From the NCBI GenBank assembly GCA_965197275.1, contig CBDAMQ010000032.1, positions 310,001-374,000 on the forward strand: a DNA stretch of 64,000 nucleotides, written 5' to 3'. The notes under the pieces were generated by a model. It was given only the letters and a program-made list of their open reading frames with translations. It was not told the origin of the DNA and did no database searches. The translations under genes were made by a program, and so were the position numbers. Position 1 is the stretch's first letter; each line of letters starts with the position of its first letter. Below, piece by piece: positions 1 through 7,778 of the stretch. The stretch is from DASCOT01 sp965197275 (GTDB lineage Bacteria; Acidobacteriota; UBA890; WLXD01).

Positions 1-1
1 C

Positions 2-205
2 CGCTACTACTATCACGCCGGCACGTTCTATCAGCGGTCTGGTTCGCGCTACGTCGTGGTGCGCGCCCCGGTGAACGCCCGCGTGGCGACGCTGCCGCGG
101 TCGGCGAAAGTCGTGGTGGTGGGGGGCAAGTCAACCTGGCGCTATCGCGGCGCCCACTACCGCTGGGAAGGGCGCTCGCGCGCCTGGGTAGTCGTGCGAC
201 CGTGA
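2..205 (+). CDS. DUF6515-like protein, C-terminal part only
   Basis: The reading frame enters from the left edge and stops at TGA 203-205, leaving 67 residues. The visible part has a Tyr-rich start (RYYYHAGTFYQRSG), then YVVVRAPVNARVATLP and a Val/Gly strand before a basic, Trp-containing tail. This YYY..GxFY...YxVVxxPxGAxVxxLP pattern is the one I know from DUF6515 proteins, small secreted or envelope proteins of unknown function. The N-terminus, where a signal peptide would lie, is outside the window, so export cannot be shown. The next gene begins 85 bases downstream in the same direction. The family call rests on pattern memory only. Confidence 0.6.
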   Translation, partial: RYYYHAGTFYQRSGSRYVVVRAPVNARVATLPRSAKVVVVGGKSTWRYRGAHYRWEGRSRAWVVVRP

Positions 206-290
206 CACGGTCTTCCGGGGGCGCGTGCGCGGCTGCGACGGCGGCGATATTCTCGGCGCGGCGGCCACGCTCTCTCGAGGAGACCCACAG

Positions 291-740
291 ATGGACGGTG
301 TGCAGATCAGCGTCGCTCGGCGAGGCGACCGGGAAGCCGTGCTCGAGCTGTTGCGGGCCAGCAAGCTGCCTCCTGAGGGACTCGACCAGTGCTGGGCCAC
401 CGTCTTCGTGGCCCGGGTTGACGGGACGCTGGCCGGCTCGTCGGCGCTGGAGTACCACGGGCCCGACGCGGTGCTGCGCTCGCTGGCAGTCGCCGCTCCA
501 CATCGAGGCATTGGAATCGGCGAGGCCCTGGTCCACCGGGCGCTTGACACGGCCCGTTCCGACGGCGTACGCGGCGTTTATCTGCTGACCGAGACCGCGG
601 CGGACTTCTTCCCGCGTTTCGGGTTCCGCGAGACGCCGCGTGCGCAGGCCCCCGACGCCATTCTCGGGTCGATCGAGTACAGCTCCCTGTGCCCGGGCAG
701 CGCCACCTCCATGGTGCTTCGGGTCGGCAGCGAGGGCTGA
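291..740 (+). CDS. GNAT N-acetyltransferase, ArsN2-like
   Basis: A 149-residue GNAT-fold protein. ATG 291 is preferred over an upstream GTG/ATG because a purine-rich CGAGGAGA stretch lies 8-15 bases before it and the family N-terminus (VQISVARRGDREAVLELL) begins there. The acetyl-CoA binding motif A is visible as SLAVAAPHRGIGIGEALV (about residues 66-83), with motif B YLLTETAADFFPRFGF following. The tail with SLCPGSATSMV matches the ArsN2 subgroup, which is named for arsenic-resistance clusters. No arsR, arsC or arsB gene is visible nearby, so an arsenic role is not supported by context. It may acetylate another small amine. It is followed after 3 bases by the PhzF-family pair and is probably co-transcribed. 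Confidence 0.75.
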   Translation: MDGVQISVARRGDREAVLELLRASKLPPEGLDQCWATVFVARVDGTLAGSSALEYHGPDAVLRSLAVAAPHRGIGIGEALVHRALDTARSDGVRGVYLLTETAADFFPRFGFRETPRAQAPDAILGSIEYSSLCPGSATSMVLRVGSEG

Positions 741-743
741 CCG

Positions 744-1655
744 GTGCGTCGCCGCTTCGTGACCCTCGACGTGTTCACCGATGCCGCCTTCGGCGGCAAC
801 CCGCTCGCCGTGTTCCCCGACGGTCGAGGGCTTGACGCGCCGACGATGCAGTCCATCGCACGCGAGCTCAACTTGTCCGAAACGGTGTTCGTTTTTCCGC
901 CGGACGATGCTGTTCATACCCGCAAGGTGCGCATTTTCACTCCCGCCATCGAGCTGCCGTTCGCCGGCCATCCAACGGTGGGAACGGCGTTCGCGCTTGT
1001 GGCTCTTGGCGACGTCGACGCCGATGGGCCGGAGATCACCGTGGTGTTGGAAGAAGGGGTTGGCCCGGTGCCCGTGCGGGTGCGCTGCGTCGGCGGTGAG
1101 CCGGTGTTCGCGCAGCTCACGGCGGCGCAGGCGCCCGATGAGCGAGCCGTAACCACACGCCCCGGTGATCTCGCCGCGGTGCTGAGCCTGAGCGTTGACG
1201 ATCTGCGAGCCGATCGTCTGGGCCCGGGCGCGGTCTCGTGTGGGCTGCCGTTTCTGTTCGTGCCTTTGCGCGATATCGACGCAGTCCGCCGGGCACGGCT
1301 GGATCATCAGGCCTGGCGCCGATCCCTGGAGTCGACCTGGGCGCCGCACATGTTTCTTTTTGCCACGCAAGGCGAGCGCCCGGGCTCCGATGTGCACGCG
1401 CGCATGTTCGGACCTGCCGTTGGCATCGATGAGGATCCGGCTACCGGGTCTGCCGCCACCGCGCTGGCTGTCTATCTGGCCGAACGTTCAGGCCAAAGTG
1501 ATGGGTTGCTCGGCTGGGTAGTCGAGCAGGGCTTCGAGATGGGGCGCGCGAGCCTCATGGAGATCGAGGCAGAGCTCGGCGGCGGCAAGGTGTTGGCGGC
1601 GCGGGTCGGAGGCGCAGCGGTAATGATGAGCGAGGGGACGATTCGTGTCGCCTGA
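744..1655 (+). CDS. PhzF family isomerase/epimerase (copy 1)
   Basis: A 303-residue PhzF-family protein starting at GTG 744, three bases after the acetyltransferase stop. Family landmarks are in order: GGNPLAVF near residue 18, LNLSETVFV near 45 (the Glu aligns with the catalytic Glu of PhzF), GHPTVGTAFAL near 75, and DEDPATGSAATALAVYLA near 230. PhzF itself isomerises trans-2,3-dihydro-3-hydroxyanthranilate in phenazine synthesis, but most homologues are stand-alone cytoplasmic enzymes with unknown substrates. No phenazine core genes are here, so no reaction can be assigned. The stop overlaps the start of a second PhzF-family gene by 11 bases, which indicates translational coupling. Codon use matches the neighbours. 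Confidence 0.88.
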   Translation: MRRRFVTLDVFTDAAFGGNPLAVFPDGRGLDAPTMQSIARELNLSETVFVFPPDDAVHTRKVRIFTPAIELPFAGHPTVGTAFALVALGDVDADGPEITVVLEEGVGPVPVRVRCVGGEPVFAQLTAAQAPDERAVTTRPGDLAAVLSLSVDDLRADRLGPGAVSCGLPFLFVPLRDIDAVRRARLDHQAWRRSLESTWAPHMFLFATQGERPGSDVHARMFGPAVGIDEDPATGSAATALAVYLAERSGQSDGLLGWVVEQGFEMGRASLMEIEAELGGGKVLAARVGGAAVMMSEGTIRVA

Positions 1656-2559
1656 CGGGTTACGCCGGTTTCCGTTGCTGCAGGTCGACGCCTTTACCTG
1701 CCGACCGCTGCAGGGTAATCCCTGTGCGGTGGTGCTCGATGCCGACGATCTGGACGCGGCGACCATGCAGTCGATTGCCCTCGAGATGAACCTGTCCGAG
1801 ACTGCCTTCGTGATGCGGTCGGAGGTCGCCGACTTTCGCGCCCGCTACTTCACGCCCGCAGACGAGATTCCGCTCGCGGGGCACCCCACGCTGGCGACTA
1901 CCAGGGCGCTGATTGACACCGGGCGCCTGATCGTCGACGACGGGACGAGCAGCTTCCAGCTGGAGCTGCGAGACGGTCCGATTACTGTCCAGGTGAGCGG
2001 CAGTGACCGTCTGGCAGAAATAACCATGACTCAGCGGCGGCCCGTTTTTCAGCGCACCTATCCGCTGGGTGAAGTCCTGCCACTCTTCGGGCTGCAGGAA
2101 ACCGACGGGCTCGAGGCTGCCCCGTCGGCGCAGACGGTAAGCACTGGAACGCCCATGCTCATGATTCCGCTGCGCGATCACGAGGCGCTGGCGCGGGCGC
2201 GGCTTGATATGGTCGCCTTCGCGGGCGCCCTCGAGGAGGGGGACTTCTTTAGCCCGCATCTGTTCTGCCTTGGAGGATTCAGTGCCGCGGGCGACACCGC
2301 AGCGCGGCACTTCGGGCTGCCGCCGGACACCTACGAGGATCCGTTCACCGGATCGGCGACCGGCGCGATGGCAGCCTACTGCTGGCGCCACGGATTGATT
2401 GCCGGGCCGCGCATCGTCGCCGAGCAGGGGCATTCGATGGGGCGACCCGGGACGGCTCGCGTGGAGGTGCTCGGCGAACCAGCGAATATCGCCGCCGTGC
2501 GCGTCGGCGGTCATGCCGTTACGGTGCTCACCGGTGAGTTGGTGCTCCCAGCCGGCTGA
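1645..2559 (+). CDS. PhzF family isomerase/epimerase (copy 2)
   Basis: A 304-residue PhzF homologue starting at GTG 1645 inside the end of copy 1. It keeps the family motifs: QGNPCAVVLD, MNLSETAFVM, LAGHPTLATTRALID and YEDPFTGSATGAMAAY. Length equals the usual 260-310 residues for a complete PhzF monomer, which has two related halves and usually dimerises. The two copies clearly share the fold but differ at most positions, so this is an old duplication or two separate acquisitions and not a recent one. A hetero-oligomer or sequential action on one metabolite is possible but not shown. A short palindrome (2564-2578) lies just after the stop. Confidence 0.87.
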   Translation: MSPDGLRRFPLLQVDAFTCRPLQGNPCAVVLDADDLDAATMQSIALEMNLSETAFVMRSEVADFRARYFTPADEIPLAGHPTLATTRALIDTGRLIVDDGTSSFQLELRDGPITVQVSGSDRLAEITMTQRRPVFQRTYPLGEVLPLFGLQETDGLEAAPSAQTVSTGTPMLMIPLRDHEALARARLDMVAFAGALEEGDFFSPHLFCLGGFSAAGDTAARHFGLPPDTYEDPFTGSATGAMAAYCWRHGLIAGPRIVAEQGHSMGRPGTARVEVLGEPANIAAVRVGGHAVTVLTGELVLPAG

Positions 2560-2987
2560 TTTCCTATCGACACGATAGCGCTACAGAAGTCACTTCTGAG
2601 CACTGAAACCCTCCGGGCATCTGTGGCCACTAGCGTGGGTATCGAGCGCCGGGGGACGCTGGCGTTCGGTGTGGCGCACGCAAGCGGTGTCCGCGATTGT
2701 CCCCCTGCCGGTGACCGCCGGGACGCCAACGGTGACCGCGGCCGACGGCGGTTGACCTTGCGCGGCAGCTGGGCGCTCGGACTTTCGGCCGCCGGCCCCG
2801 GTTGTCTCCTATCGCGACGCGACGACCGACCTGGGACGCGGCGGGCAGGGGGACTGGCACCGTGTTGATTGGCCCTCGGCAACTGCGGCCAGGCGAGGCC
2901 CGGTCGGGTTTGGTCGGCCCTCTGCAGCGGCTAGCCTGGTTCTCGGACGCATGGTGATCCCGGCACTGTGTCACAAGGAGCAGGTCC
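2560..2987. promoter_or_regulatory. 428-bp gene-poor gap with two palindromes
   Basis: No convincing gene is present. Two inverted repeats sit at the left end: CTATCG-ACA-CGATAG at 2564-2578 and CAGAAGT-C-ACTTCTG at 2584-2598. The first lies 5 bases after the PhzF stop and could act as a short hairpin, but no T-run follows it. The second has a one-base centre and looks more like a protein-binding site than an RNA stem. The remainder up to the pseudopilin start is GC-rich with no strong sigma-70 promoter visible. The open frame across 2623-2868 has no homology signal and is treated as chance. Confidence 0.35.
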
Positions 2988-3767
2988 ATGAGCCGACAGG
3001 CAGCGGGTTTCACTCTGGTAGAGGTCAGCGTCGTCCTCCTCGCCGCGCTCGTGGTGCTGTCGATCGTCTGGGTCAACATCAGCGACTTCAATCGTCTTAC
3101 CCGATTCGCGCGCGTGCAGGAAGACGTCACGCGACTGTGCTCCGCCCTGGCAAGGCTTATTCTCGATACCGGCGATCTGGTGTCTCACGATCCTGCTGCG
3201 AACCCCGACGCCAACGGCCTGCCAGTTGGTCTGTTGATCGGTGATGGGCGCGCACCCGGCCTCAACCGCCAATCGCCGGGCGCTGCCGGCGCCGCATGGC
3301 TGCTCGCCGAGGGCAACGAATTCGAGCAACCCACCGACTCCGTAGGTGCGTTCCAGCGCTTTACCGTCGATATGCTTGCCAATCATCTGTTGCACAACAC
3401 CCCGCTGGGTGAGCCGCGCCGGGGTTATCGCATGCCCTCGGACACCATCGACGGTAGGACCGGCGGCGTTGCACGAAGCCCGACCTCCGCTTCTGCCGGC
3501 GAGCAGGGATTCGACAGCCTGTTCGCCTGGAGAGGTCCCTACATCGCCGACCGCATCGACGCCGATCCCTGGGGCAATCGCTACATGACCAATGTATTCA
3601 GCTTGTATACGCCCCGCGGAGACCACGGTGCCGGGTTCTCGAGCGCCGTCGTGTGCTACTCGGCCGGTGCCGACGAAGAGGTCGATACGGCGTTCAACCA
3701 GCCCACCGGTTGGGTCGACGGGGATGACGATGTGAGCGTCCTTGTCGCCGTCGGAGGCCACCTCTGA
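2988..3767 (+). CDS. Type II/IV pseudopilin-like protein (GspG-like)
   Basis: A 259-residue protein with a class III (prepilin) signal. The leader MSRQAAG is followed by FTLVEVSVVLL, so a prepilin peptidase should cut after Gly7 and methylate Phe8, and the hydrophobic stretch to about residue 28 is the pilin helix. The Glu at mature position 5 is present. The C-terminal half contains DPWGNRYMTNVFSLY, resembling the D-P-W-G-N-x-Y signature of GspG major pseudopilins. It is longer than a typical GspG (about 145 residues), with a middle region of unknown role. No other type II secretion or type IV pilus genes are adjacent, so it is an orphan here. It may use machinery encoded elsewhere. Confidence 0.8.
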   Translation: MSRQAAGFTLVEVSVVLLAALVVLSIVWVNISDFNRLTRFARVQEDVTRLCSALARLILDTGDLVSHDPAANPDANGLPVGLLIGDGRAPGLNRQSPGAAGAAWLLAEGNEFEQPTDSVGAFQRFTVDMLANHLLHNTPLGEPRRGYRMPSDTIDGRTGGVARSPTSASAGEQGFDSLFAWRGPYIADRIDADPWGNRYMTNVFSLYTPRGDHGAGFSSAVVCYSAGADEEVDTAFNQPTGWVDGDDDVSVLVAVGGHL

Positions 3768-3863
3768 TGCAGCCTCTCGCGAGCGAGACCCGAACGAGCA
3801 AAACCCGAGCTTCACGCCCCCCTGCGTGAGGCGCCGGGGGCGGTTTCCCTGGGCCGCTCCTGG

Positions 3864-3973
3864 TGCCCTTGCCCGACCTCGACGCCGGTGGTGCCCTTGC
3901 CCGACCTCGACGCCGGTGGTGCCCTTGCCCGACCTCGACGCCGGTGGTGCTCTTGCCCGACCTCGATGCCGGC
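3864..3973. repeat. 28-bp tandem repeat, four copies
   Basis: Four head-to-tail copies of a 28-bp unit begin at 3864, 3892, 3920 and 3948. The first three are identical and the fourth has two substitutions and is cut short by two bases. The unit begins TGCCCTTGCCCGACCTCGAC and ends GCCGGTGG. The array ends one base before the stop codon (3975-3977) of the minus-strand hydrolase and lies in the convergent gap after the pseudopilin. Because 28 is not a multiple of three it is not a peptide repeat. There are no spacers, so it is not a CRISPR. A minisatellite is the simplest reading; copy number may vary between strains. Confidence 0.9.
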
Positions 3974-3974
3974 T

Positions 3975-5606
3975 TCAGACTCGGGCTCGTCGCCGCCGTC
4001 GCCGAACCAGCCACCTCGCGACTCCGGCGACGGTACCGAGCAAGGCCGCGCCGGCGGCGATCACCAGCCACTCGAGGGTGCTGAGATGGTCGCCCCAGAA
4101 GTCCGCAGTGCCGAACAGTGAATCACCGTCGTAGGTTGTGCCGCTGAAGTTCACTGGCTCGAGACCGTCGATACACCCGAGGTCGAGTGGCCCCGTCGGC
4201 GCTTCGACGAACGCCCCGTAGATCCCGCTGGTGCAGCTGCCGCCCGAGTTCACCGTCACGTGTCCGGCGTGCGGGAAGACGGCGAAGGTTTGGTGCTCGC
4301 CGTTGAAGCGCTCGCGCAGCTCACGCAGCCGCTCGACCGGCATGGTCGGATCGAGACCGCCGTGCAACATCAACATGGGCCCTTCGAAAGCGGCGTAACT
4401 GCCGGCATACTCGTCGAGTGGGTACCGCGGCCACTGCGCCCAGGTGGAGGCGAACGATGCGCTCACCGCGGTTGTCATCAGCGTCCCTGCAAGCGCGGCC
4501 TCGAAGTCCGCTAGCGGAGGCGATGGGTCAGGCCACAGCTCCGAAAGGGCGATATGACGCTGTAAGACCTGCGCATGCGAGGCGCTCTCCTGGCCGGCAT
4601 CGCCGCTCTCGAAGAGTCGAGCAAACAGCTCACTGATGGCCAGCAGATCACGCAGCTTGCAGCGATCGAGCCGATACACCATCGCCGGGATATAGGGCCA
4701 GATCTCGGGCCCGCCCATGAGCATGTTGCCGAGCAACAAGCGGACCGTGCTGCCATCGATCTGCAGGTCGCTACAGTGGCCGGCGTCGATTTTCGCAGGC
4801 AGCGCCTCGGTGAGGGCAATCGGGTTGGCGCCGAGATGCCGGGAACACTCTTCGAAGCTCGAACAGCGCGCCATGATGTTGCGCGCCGTCGTGTCGAGGC
4901 CGCTGTCGAACTCGGCGAACGTCCAGTCCGCGGGCACGATGCCGTCGAGGATCACCCCGTCTGGCTGCTCCGGATACAGGGTCAGATAGCGGTTCGCCCA
5001 GGTGGTGCCGTAGGAGGCGCCGAAGATGAACACTCGATCCTGGCGGCCGCGCGTGAGGCCGATGAGCCTGCCCACGTCATGTGCCGCCTGAGTGATCGTC
5101 AGGGCGAGCAAATCGTTGCGCTCGCGGCTGATGAGCTCGATACACGCCGCCCATTCCCCGGCGGCGACCTCGGAGCCTTCGTCACTATCGGCGCCCTGCT
5201 GCTCGGGACAGGCGAGCAACGCGCTGCCGCCCACACCGCGGTGATCCAGGGTGTAAACGTCGATGCCGGGGTCATCGAATAATGGGCGCACGCGGCCGAT
5301 CGCTTCGATGCCGGAGTCGCCCGGGCCGCCGTTCAGGAACCACACTTGGGTGCGCCCTGCGTCGCCTGTGCCGTCGACGCCTTCGCGCTCCGGATGGCTG
5401 GAGCCCAGCACGCGCTTGATGGCGATGTCGATGGTACCGGCGTTGGCGCTGCCGGCGGAGTCGTGTTGCAGCGGCATGCTTACCGCTGCGCAGTCGGCGC
5501 TCTGGCTGGTGTCGTCGGCATCGACCGGGCAAGAGCTCCATTCGATCGGTTCCGCCTGCGTCGCAGGCATCGCCAGTGCGGCCAGCGCCGCCAGCGCCGC
5601 GATCAC
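3975..5606 (-). CDS. Exported S33-type alpha/beta hydrolase (tripeptidyl aminopeptidase-like)
   Basis: A 543-residue alpha/beta hydrolase with a short Ala-rich signal peptide (MIAALAALAALAMPATQA). It has the oxyanion-region motif NGGPGDSG, the nucleophile elbow FGASYGTTW, an acid loop MLHGGLDPTMP and the catalytic His in FPHAGHVTVN, all as in S33 tripeptidyl/prolyl aminopeptidases. The C-terminus has one hydrophobic segment followed by RRRRRRARV, so the enzyme is probably exported and anchored with a cytoplasmic basic tail. It starts at GTG 5606, overlapping the kynureninase-like stop (GTGA), so it belongs to the kyn operon. Peptidase activity would supply amino acids such as tryptophan. Cytoplasmic formylkynurenine hydrolysis by this protein is unlikely given its export signal. 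Confidence 0.82.
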   Translation of the reverse strand: MIAALAALAALAMPATQAEPIEWSSCPVDADDTSQSADCAAVSMPLQHDSAGSANAGTIDIAIKRVLGSSHPEREGVDGTGDAGRTQVWFLNGGPGDSGIEAIGRVRPLFDDPGIDVYTLDHRGVGGSALLACPEQQGADSDEGSEVAAGEWAACIELISRERNDLLALTITQAAHDVGRLIGLTRGRQDRVFIFGASYGTTWANRYLTLYPEQPDGVILDGIVPADWTFAEFDSGLDTTARNIMARCSSFEECSRHLGANPIALTEALPAKIDAGHCSDLQIDGSTVRLLLGNMLMGGPEIWPYIPAMVYRLDRCKLRDLLAISELFARLFESGDAGQESASHAQVLQRHIALSELWPDPSPPLADFEAALAGTLMTTAVSASFASTWAQWPRYPLDEYAGSYAAFEGPMLMLHGGLDPTMPVERLRELRERFNGEHQTFAVFPHAGHVTVNSGGSCTSGIYGAFVEAPTGPLDLGCIDGLEPVNFSGTTYDGDSLFGTADFWGDHLSTLEWLVIAAGAALLGTVAGVARWLVRRRRRRARV

Positions 5607-6838
5607 TCCGGAAACTCCTCCCGAGTGGCCTTGCGGAGGTCTTCCATGGCCCTCTTGATCTGGCTGTTGTCGAGGTAGGGTGCGGGGCCGAAACGTAGCA
5701 CGTCGCCGCGATAGTCGGTCAGAACGCCGAGCTCGCCGAGTCGGTGGCTGAGCTCGGCGGCGCGCGGGGAGCTCAGAGCGAGAAACCCACCCAGCTCCCG
5801 CAGAGGTATGCCACGATCTCGCGACACCTGCGAGGGGTCTAGATCCAGGGCGTCGAAGGTCGTGGCAAGCAGGCCGATTTGGCGTTGGCTCACTTCCCGC
5901 AGGACTGTGGGCACGAGCCCGTGAAGCTCGAAGAAATCGAACACCTCGGCGGCGCGGTAATGCGCTGTCGGATCGTACGTGGCGCCGGCAAAGCGCGCGC
6001 CGCCGCGAGGGTAGGCGACACGGTTGGGCTCCGCCTTACCAAGTGTGTCGAACTCGGCGAACCAGCCGGTAACCACCGGCCGCAACCGGCAGTTGGGCGG
6101 CAGTCGGAGAAAGCAGTTGCCCTCGCCTAGCTGGCAATACTTGTAGCCGCCGCCGACGATGAACGCCGTCTCGAGGCCGGCTGCGGCGACCTCGAACGGC
6201 ATCACGTTGAGCGCGTGGTAGGCGTCGACCAACAGTTCGGCACCGAACTGCTGACAGGCGGCGCTCAGGTGATCGAGATGCGGAACACATCTGGCGCTCT
6301 GGAACATGACACTGGAGACAGCCACCAGCGCGGTGCGCTCGTCGATCGCTGTCGCCAGCCGCTCTGCCAGTGTTTCGGTCGGCTCGGGAGCGAGCTTGAC
6401 GACCTCGACCTGTTCTTCCGTCAGGCGATCGAGCTGTCGACGAAGGGTGTGAAACTCGCCGTCGGTGGTGATGATGCGCGGCCGCTGGCGGAGGGGAAGG
6501 GCCGACAACAAGCGCACAACCAGCTCGTGGGTATTGGGACCCAGGGCGATGGCGTCGGCGTGGTCCTGCAGGAGCCGCGCCCAGCCCTGGCGCACCCGCT
6601 CCGCCTTGGCAAACGCCCGCTCCCACTTGTAGTCAACCAGCTCGGCCACATCGATCCACGCCTGGCGCTGCCCGTCGAATCCGCAGTCCGGCCATGCCTG
6701 GTGAGAGTGCCCCGTGAGCAGCAGTCGTTGTCCCACCCGGAACCGCGTGTAATGGCTCGCAAGAGGGTTCGGACTGCCAGAGAGCCGCGCGGCGTCGAGG
6801 GGTGCCGGCCGACTCGAGTCCGCCGCGGGCTCGGTCAC
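5603..6838 (-). CDS. kynU: Kynureninase-like PLP enzyme
   Basis: A 411-residue fold-type I PLP enzyme of the class V aminotransferase/kynureninase group. Visible landmarks are GHSHQAWPD near residue 44, LLVDAYHALNVMPFE (Asp binding the PLP nitrogen and His, about residues 209-223) and GGGYKYCQLGEG near 239, whose Lys should form the internal aldimine. Length matches kynureninase. The assignment is strengthened by the neighbour 20 bases upstream, tryptophan 2,3-dioxygenase. Kynureninase cleaves kynurenine to anthranilate and alanine, and the anthraniloyl-CoA genes at 9167-16240 would use that anthranilate. GTG start at 6838. An alternative is a related beta-lyase acting on another substrate. 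Confidence 0.75.
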   Translation of the reverse strand: MTEPAADSSRPAPLDAARLSGSPNPLASHYTRFRVGQRLLLTGHSHQAWPDCGFDGQRQAWIDVAELVDYKWERAFAKAERVRQGWARLLQDHADAIALGPNTHELVVRLLSALPLRQRPRIITTDGEFHTLRRQLDRLTEEQVEVVKLAPEPTETLAERLATAIDERTALVAVSSVMFQSARCVPHLDHLSAACQQFGAELLVDAYHALNVMPFEVAAAGLETAFIVGGGYKYCQLGEGNCFLRLPPNCRLRPVVTGWFAEFDTLGKAEPNRVAYPRGGARFAGATYDPTAHYRAAEVFDFFELHGLVPTVLREVSQRQIGLLATTFDALDLDPSQVSRDRGIPLRELGGFLALSSPRAAELSHRLGELGVLTDYRGDVLRFGPAPYLDNSQIKRAMEDLRKATREEFPE

Positions 6839-6858
6839 GGTAGACGCCGCACGGTGAT

Positions 6859-7644
6859 TTAGAGCTCGCTACGGATGGCCCACAAGTCCGGAAACAGCGG
6901 CTTGAAGAGCGTGGTCTGAAGGTATTCGGCTCCCGCGCTGCCTCCGGTGCCTCGCCTGGTCCCGATGGTGCGCTGCACCATCTTCACGTGCCGATAACGC
7001 CACTCCTGGATTCCCTCGTCGAGGTCAACCAGACGCTCGCATACTTGCGACAGAGCCGGGTCGGCGCGGTAGATCGACACGAGGTGCGCTTGCAGGGCCG
7101 CGTTCTCCTGCGTCGGCGCTGCCGATGTGATCGGTGTGGCCTCGACCGGCGCTTCCATGCCCTGCGTAGCGAGGAAGCCGACGAAACGTTCCCACAGCGA
7201 GGGCGATTGCAGCCGTTCCGTCAGACGCCGGTGCTCCGGAGATCCTTCCGCGAAGCGCGCTAGCGTGGCAGGGTTCTTCAAGCCCAGCGCGAATTCCAGC
7301 TCGCGGAACTGGCACGACTCGAAGCCGCTGGCTGACTCTAGCCGGTCGCGAAAGGTCAGAAAATCGAGCGGCGTCATGGTCTCGAGGACGTCGATCTGTG
7401 CCACCAGGGTCTTGAGAATCGTCAGCACGCGCTTGAGTGCTTGCAGCGCTCCGGCGGCATCGCCGGTCTCGAATCGGGTACCTAGGTGATCGAGCTCGTG
7501 GAGCACCTGCTTGAACCACAGCTCGTATACCTGATGGATGACGATGAACAGCATCTCATCGTGCTCAGGGCCGTCTGAGCTGGGCTGCTGAAGTGACAAC
7601 AACTCGTCGAGCTTCAGGTACTCGGTGTAGGTCCGAGAGCGCAC
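6859..7644 (-). CDS. kynA: Tryptophan 2,3-dioxygenase
   Basis: A 261-residue haem dioxygenase that opens the indole ring of tryptophan to give N-formylkynurenine. The N-terminus has YTEYLKLDELLSLQ and HQVYELWFKQVLHELD, the classic tryptophan 2,3-dioxygenase active-site region, followed by LTFRDRLESASGFESCQFRELE-type substrate-binding residues (seen as SGFESCQFRELE). Towards the C-terminus WRYRHVKMVQRTIGTRRGTG carries the haem-ligand His and the GTGGS loop. The length is close to the usual 270-280. GTG 7644 is the start. It is the first gene of a minus-strand operon with the kynureninase-like gene and an exported hydrolase. No formamidase of the KynB/cyclase family is adjacent. Confidence 0.95.
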   Translation of the reverse strand: MRSRTYTEYLKLDELLSLQQPSSDGPEHDEMLFIVIHQVYELWFKQVLHELDHLGTRFETGDAAGALQALKRVLTILKTLVAQIDVLETMTPLDFLTFRDRLESASGFESCQFRELEFALGLKNPATLARFAEGSPEHRRLTERLQSPSLWERFVGFLATQGMEAPVEATPITSAAPTQENAALQAHLVSIYRADPALSQVCERLVDLDEGIQEWRYRHVKMVQRTIGTRRGTGGSAGAEYLQTTLFKPLFPDLWAIRSEL

Positions 7645-7705
7645 GTGACGTCCTCGCTCTAGAGGTCTTGCGTCGGCCGCGGGGGCGATCGTCTCCCGCC
7701 CTCGT

Positions 7706-7757
7706 CGTGTCCCGCAGCTTAGTTCAACTGCCGTGTCCCGCAGCTTAGCTCAACTGC
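7706..7757. repeat. 26-bp direct repeat, two copies, upstream of kynA
   Basis: Two adjacent 26-bp copies, 7706-7731 and 7732-7757, differ at one position (TTAGTT versus TTAGCT). They begin CGTGTCCCGCAGCTTAG. They lie between the kynA start (7644) and the end of the GWxTD gene (7779), which is the region where the kyn operon promoter must sit. They may be a tandem regulator-binding site or a simple duplication. No clear -35/-10 pair is visible. Confidence 0.8.
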
Positions 7758-7778
7758 CGGGTCGAGTCAGGGCGCTGA

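Noticed and set aside
744..2559. Phenazine biosynthesis cluster
   Set aside because: Only PhzF-family proteins are present; no phzA, B, D, E or G-type genes. PhzF homologues are widespread.
2623..2868. Open frame in the 428-bp gap
   Set aside because: Composition is Arg/Gly-rich, with no ribosome site or recognisable motif; typical chance frame in GC-rich DNA.
3864..3973. CRISPR array
   Set aside because: Tandem 28-bp copies have no unique spacers and no cas genes are near.
3975..5606. S33 hydrolase as formylkynurenine formamidase
   Set aside because: Signal peptide and C-terminal anchor place it outside the cytoplasm, where kynurenine metabolism occurs.
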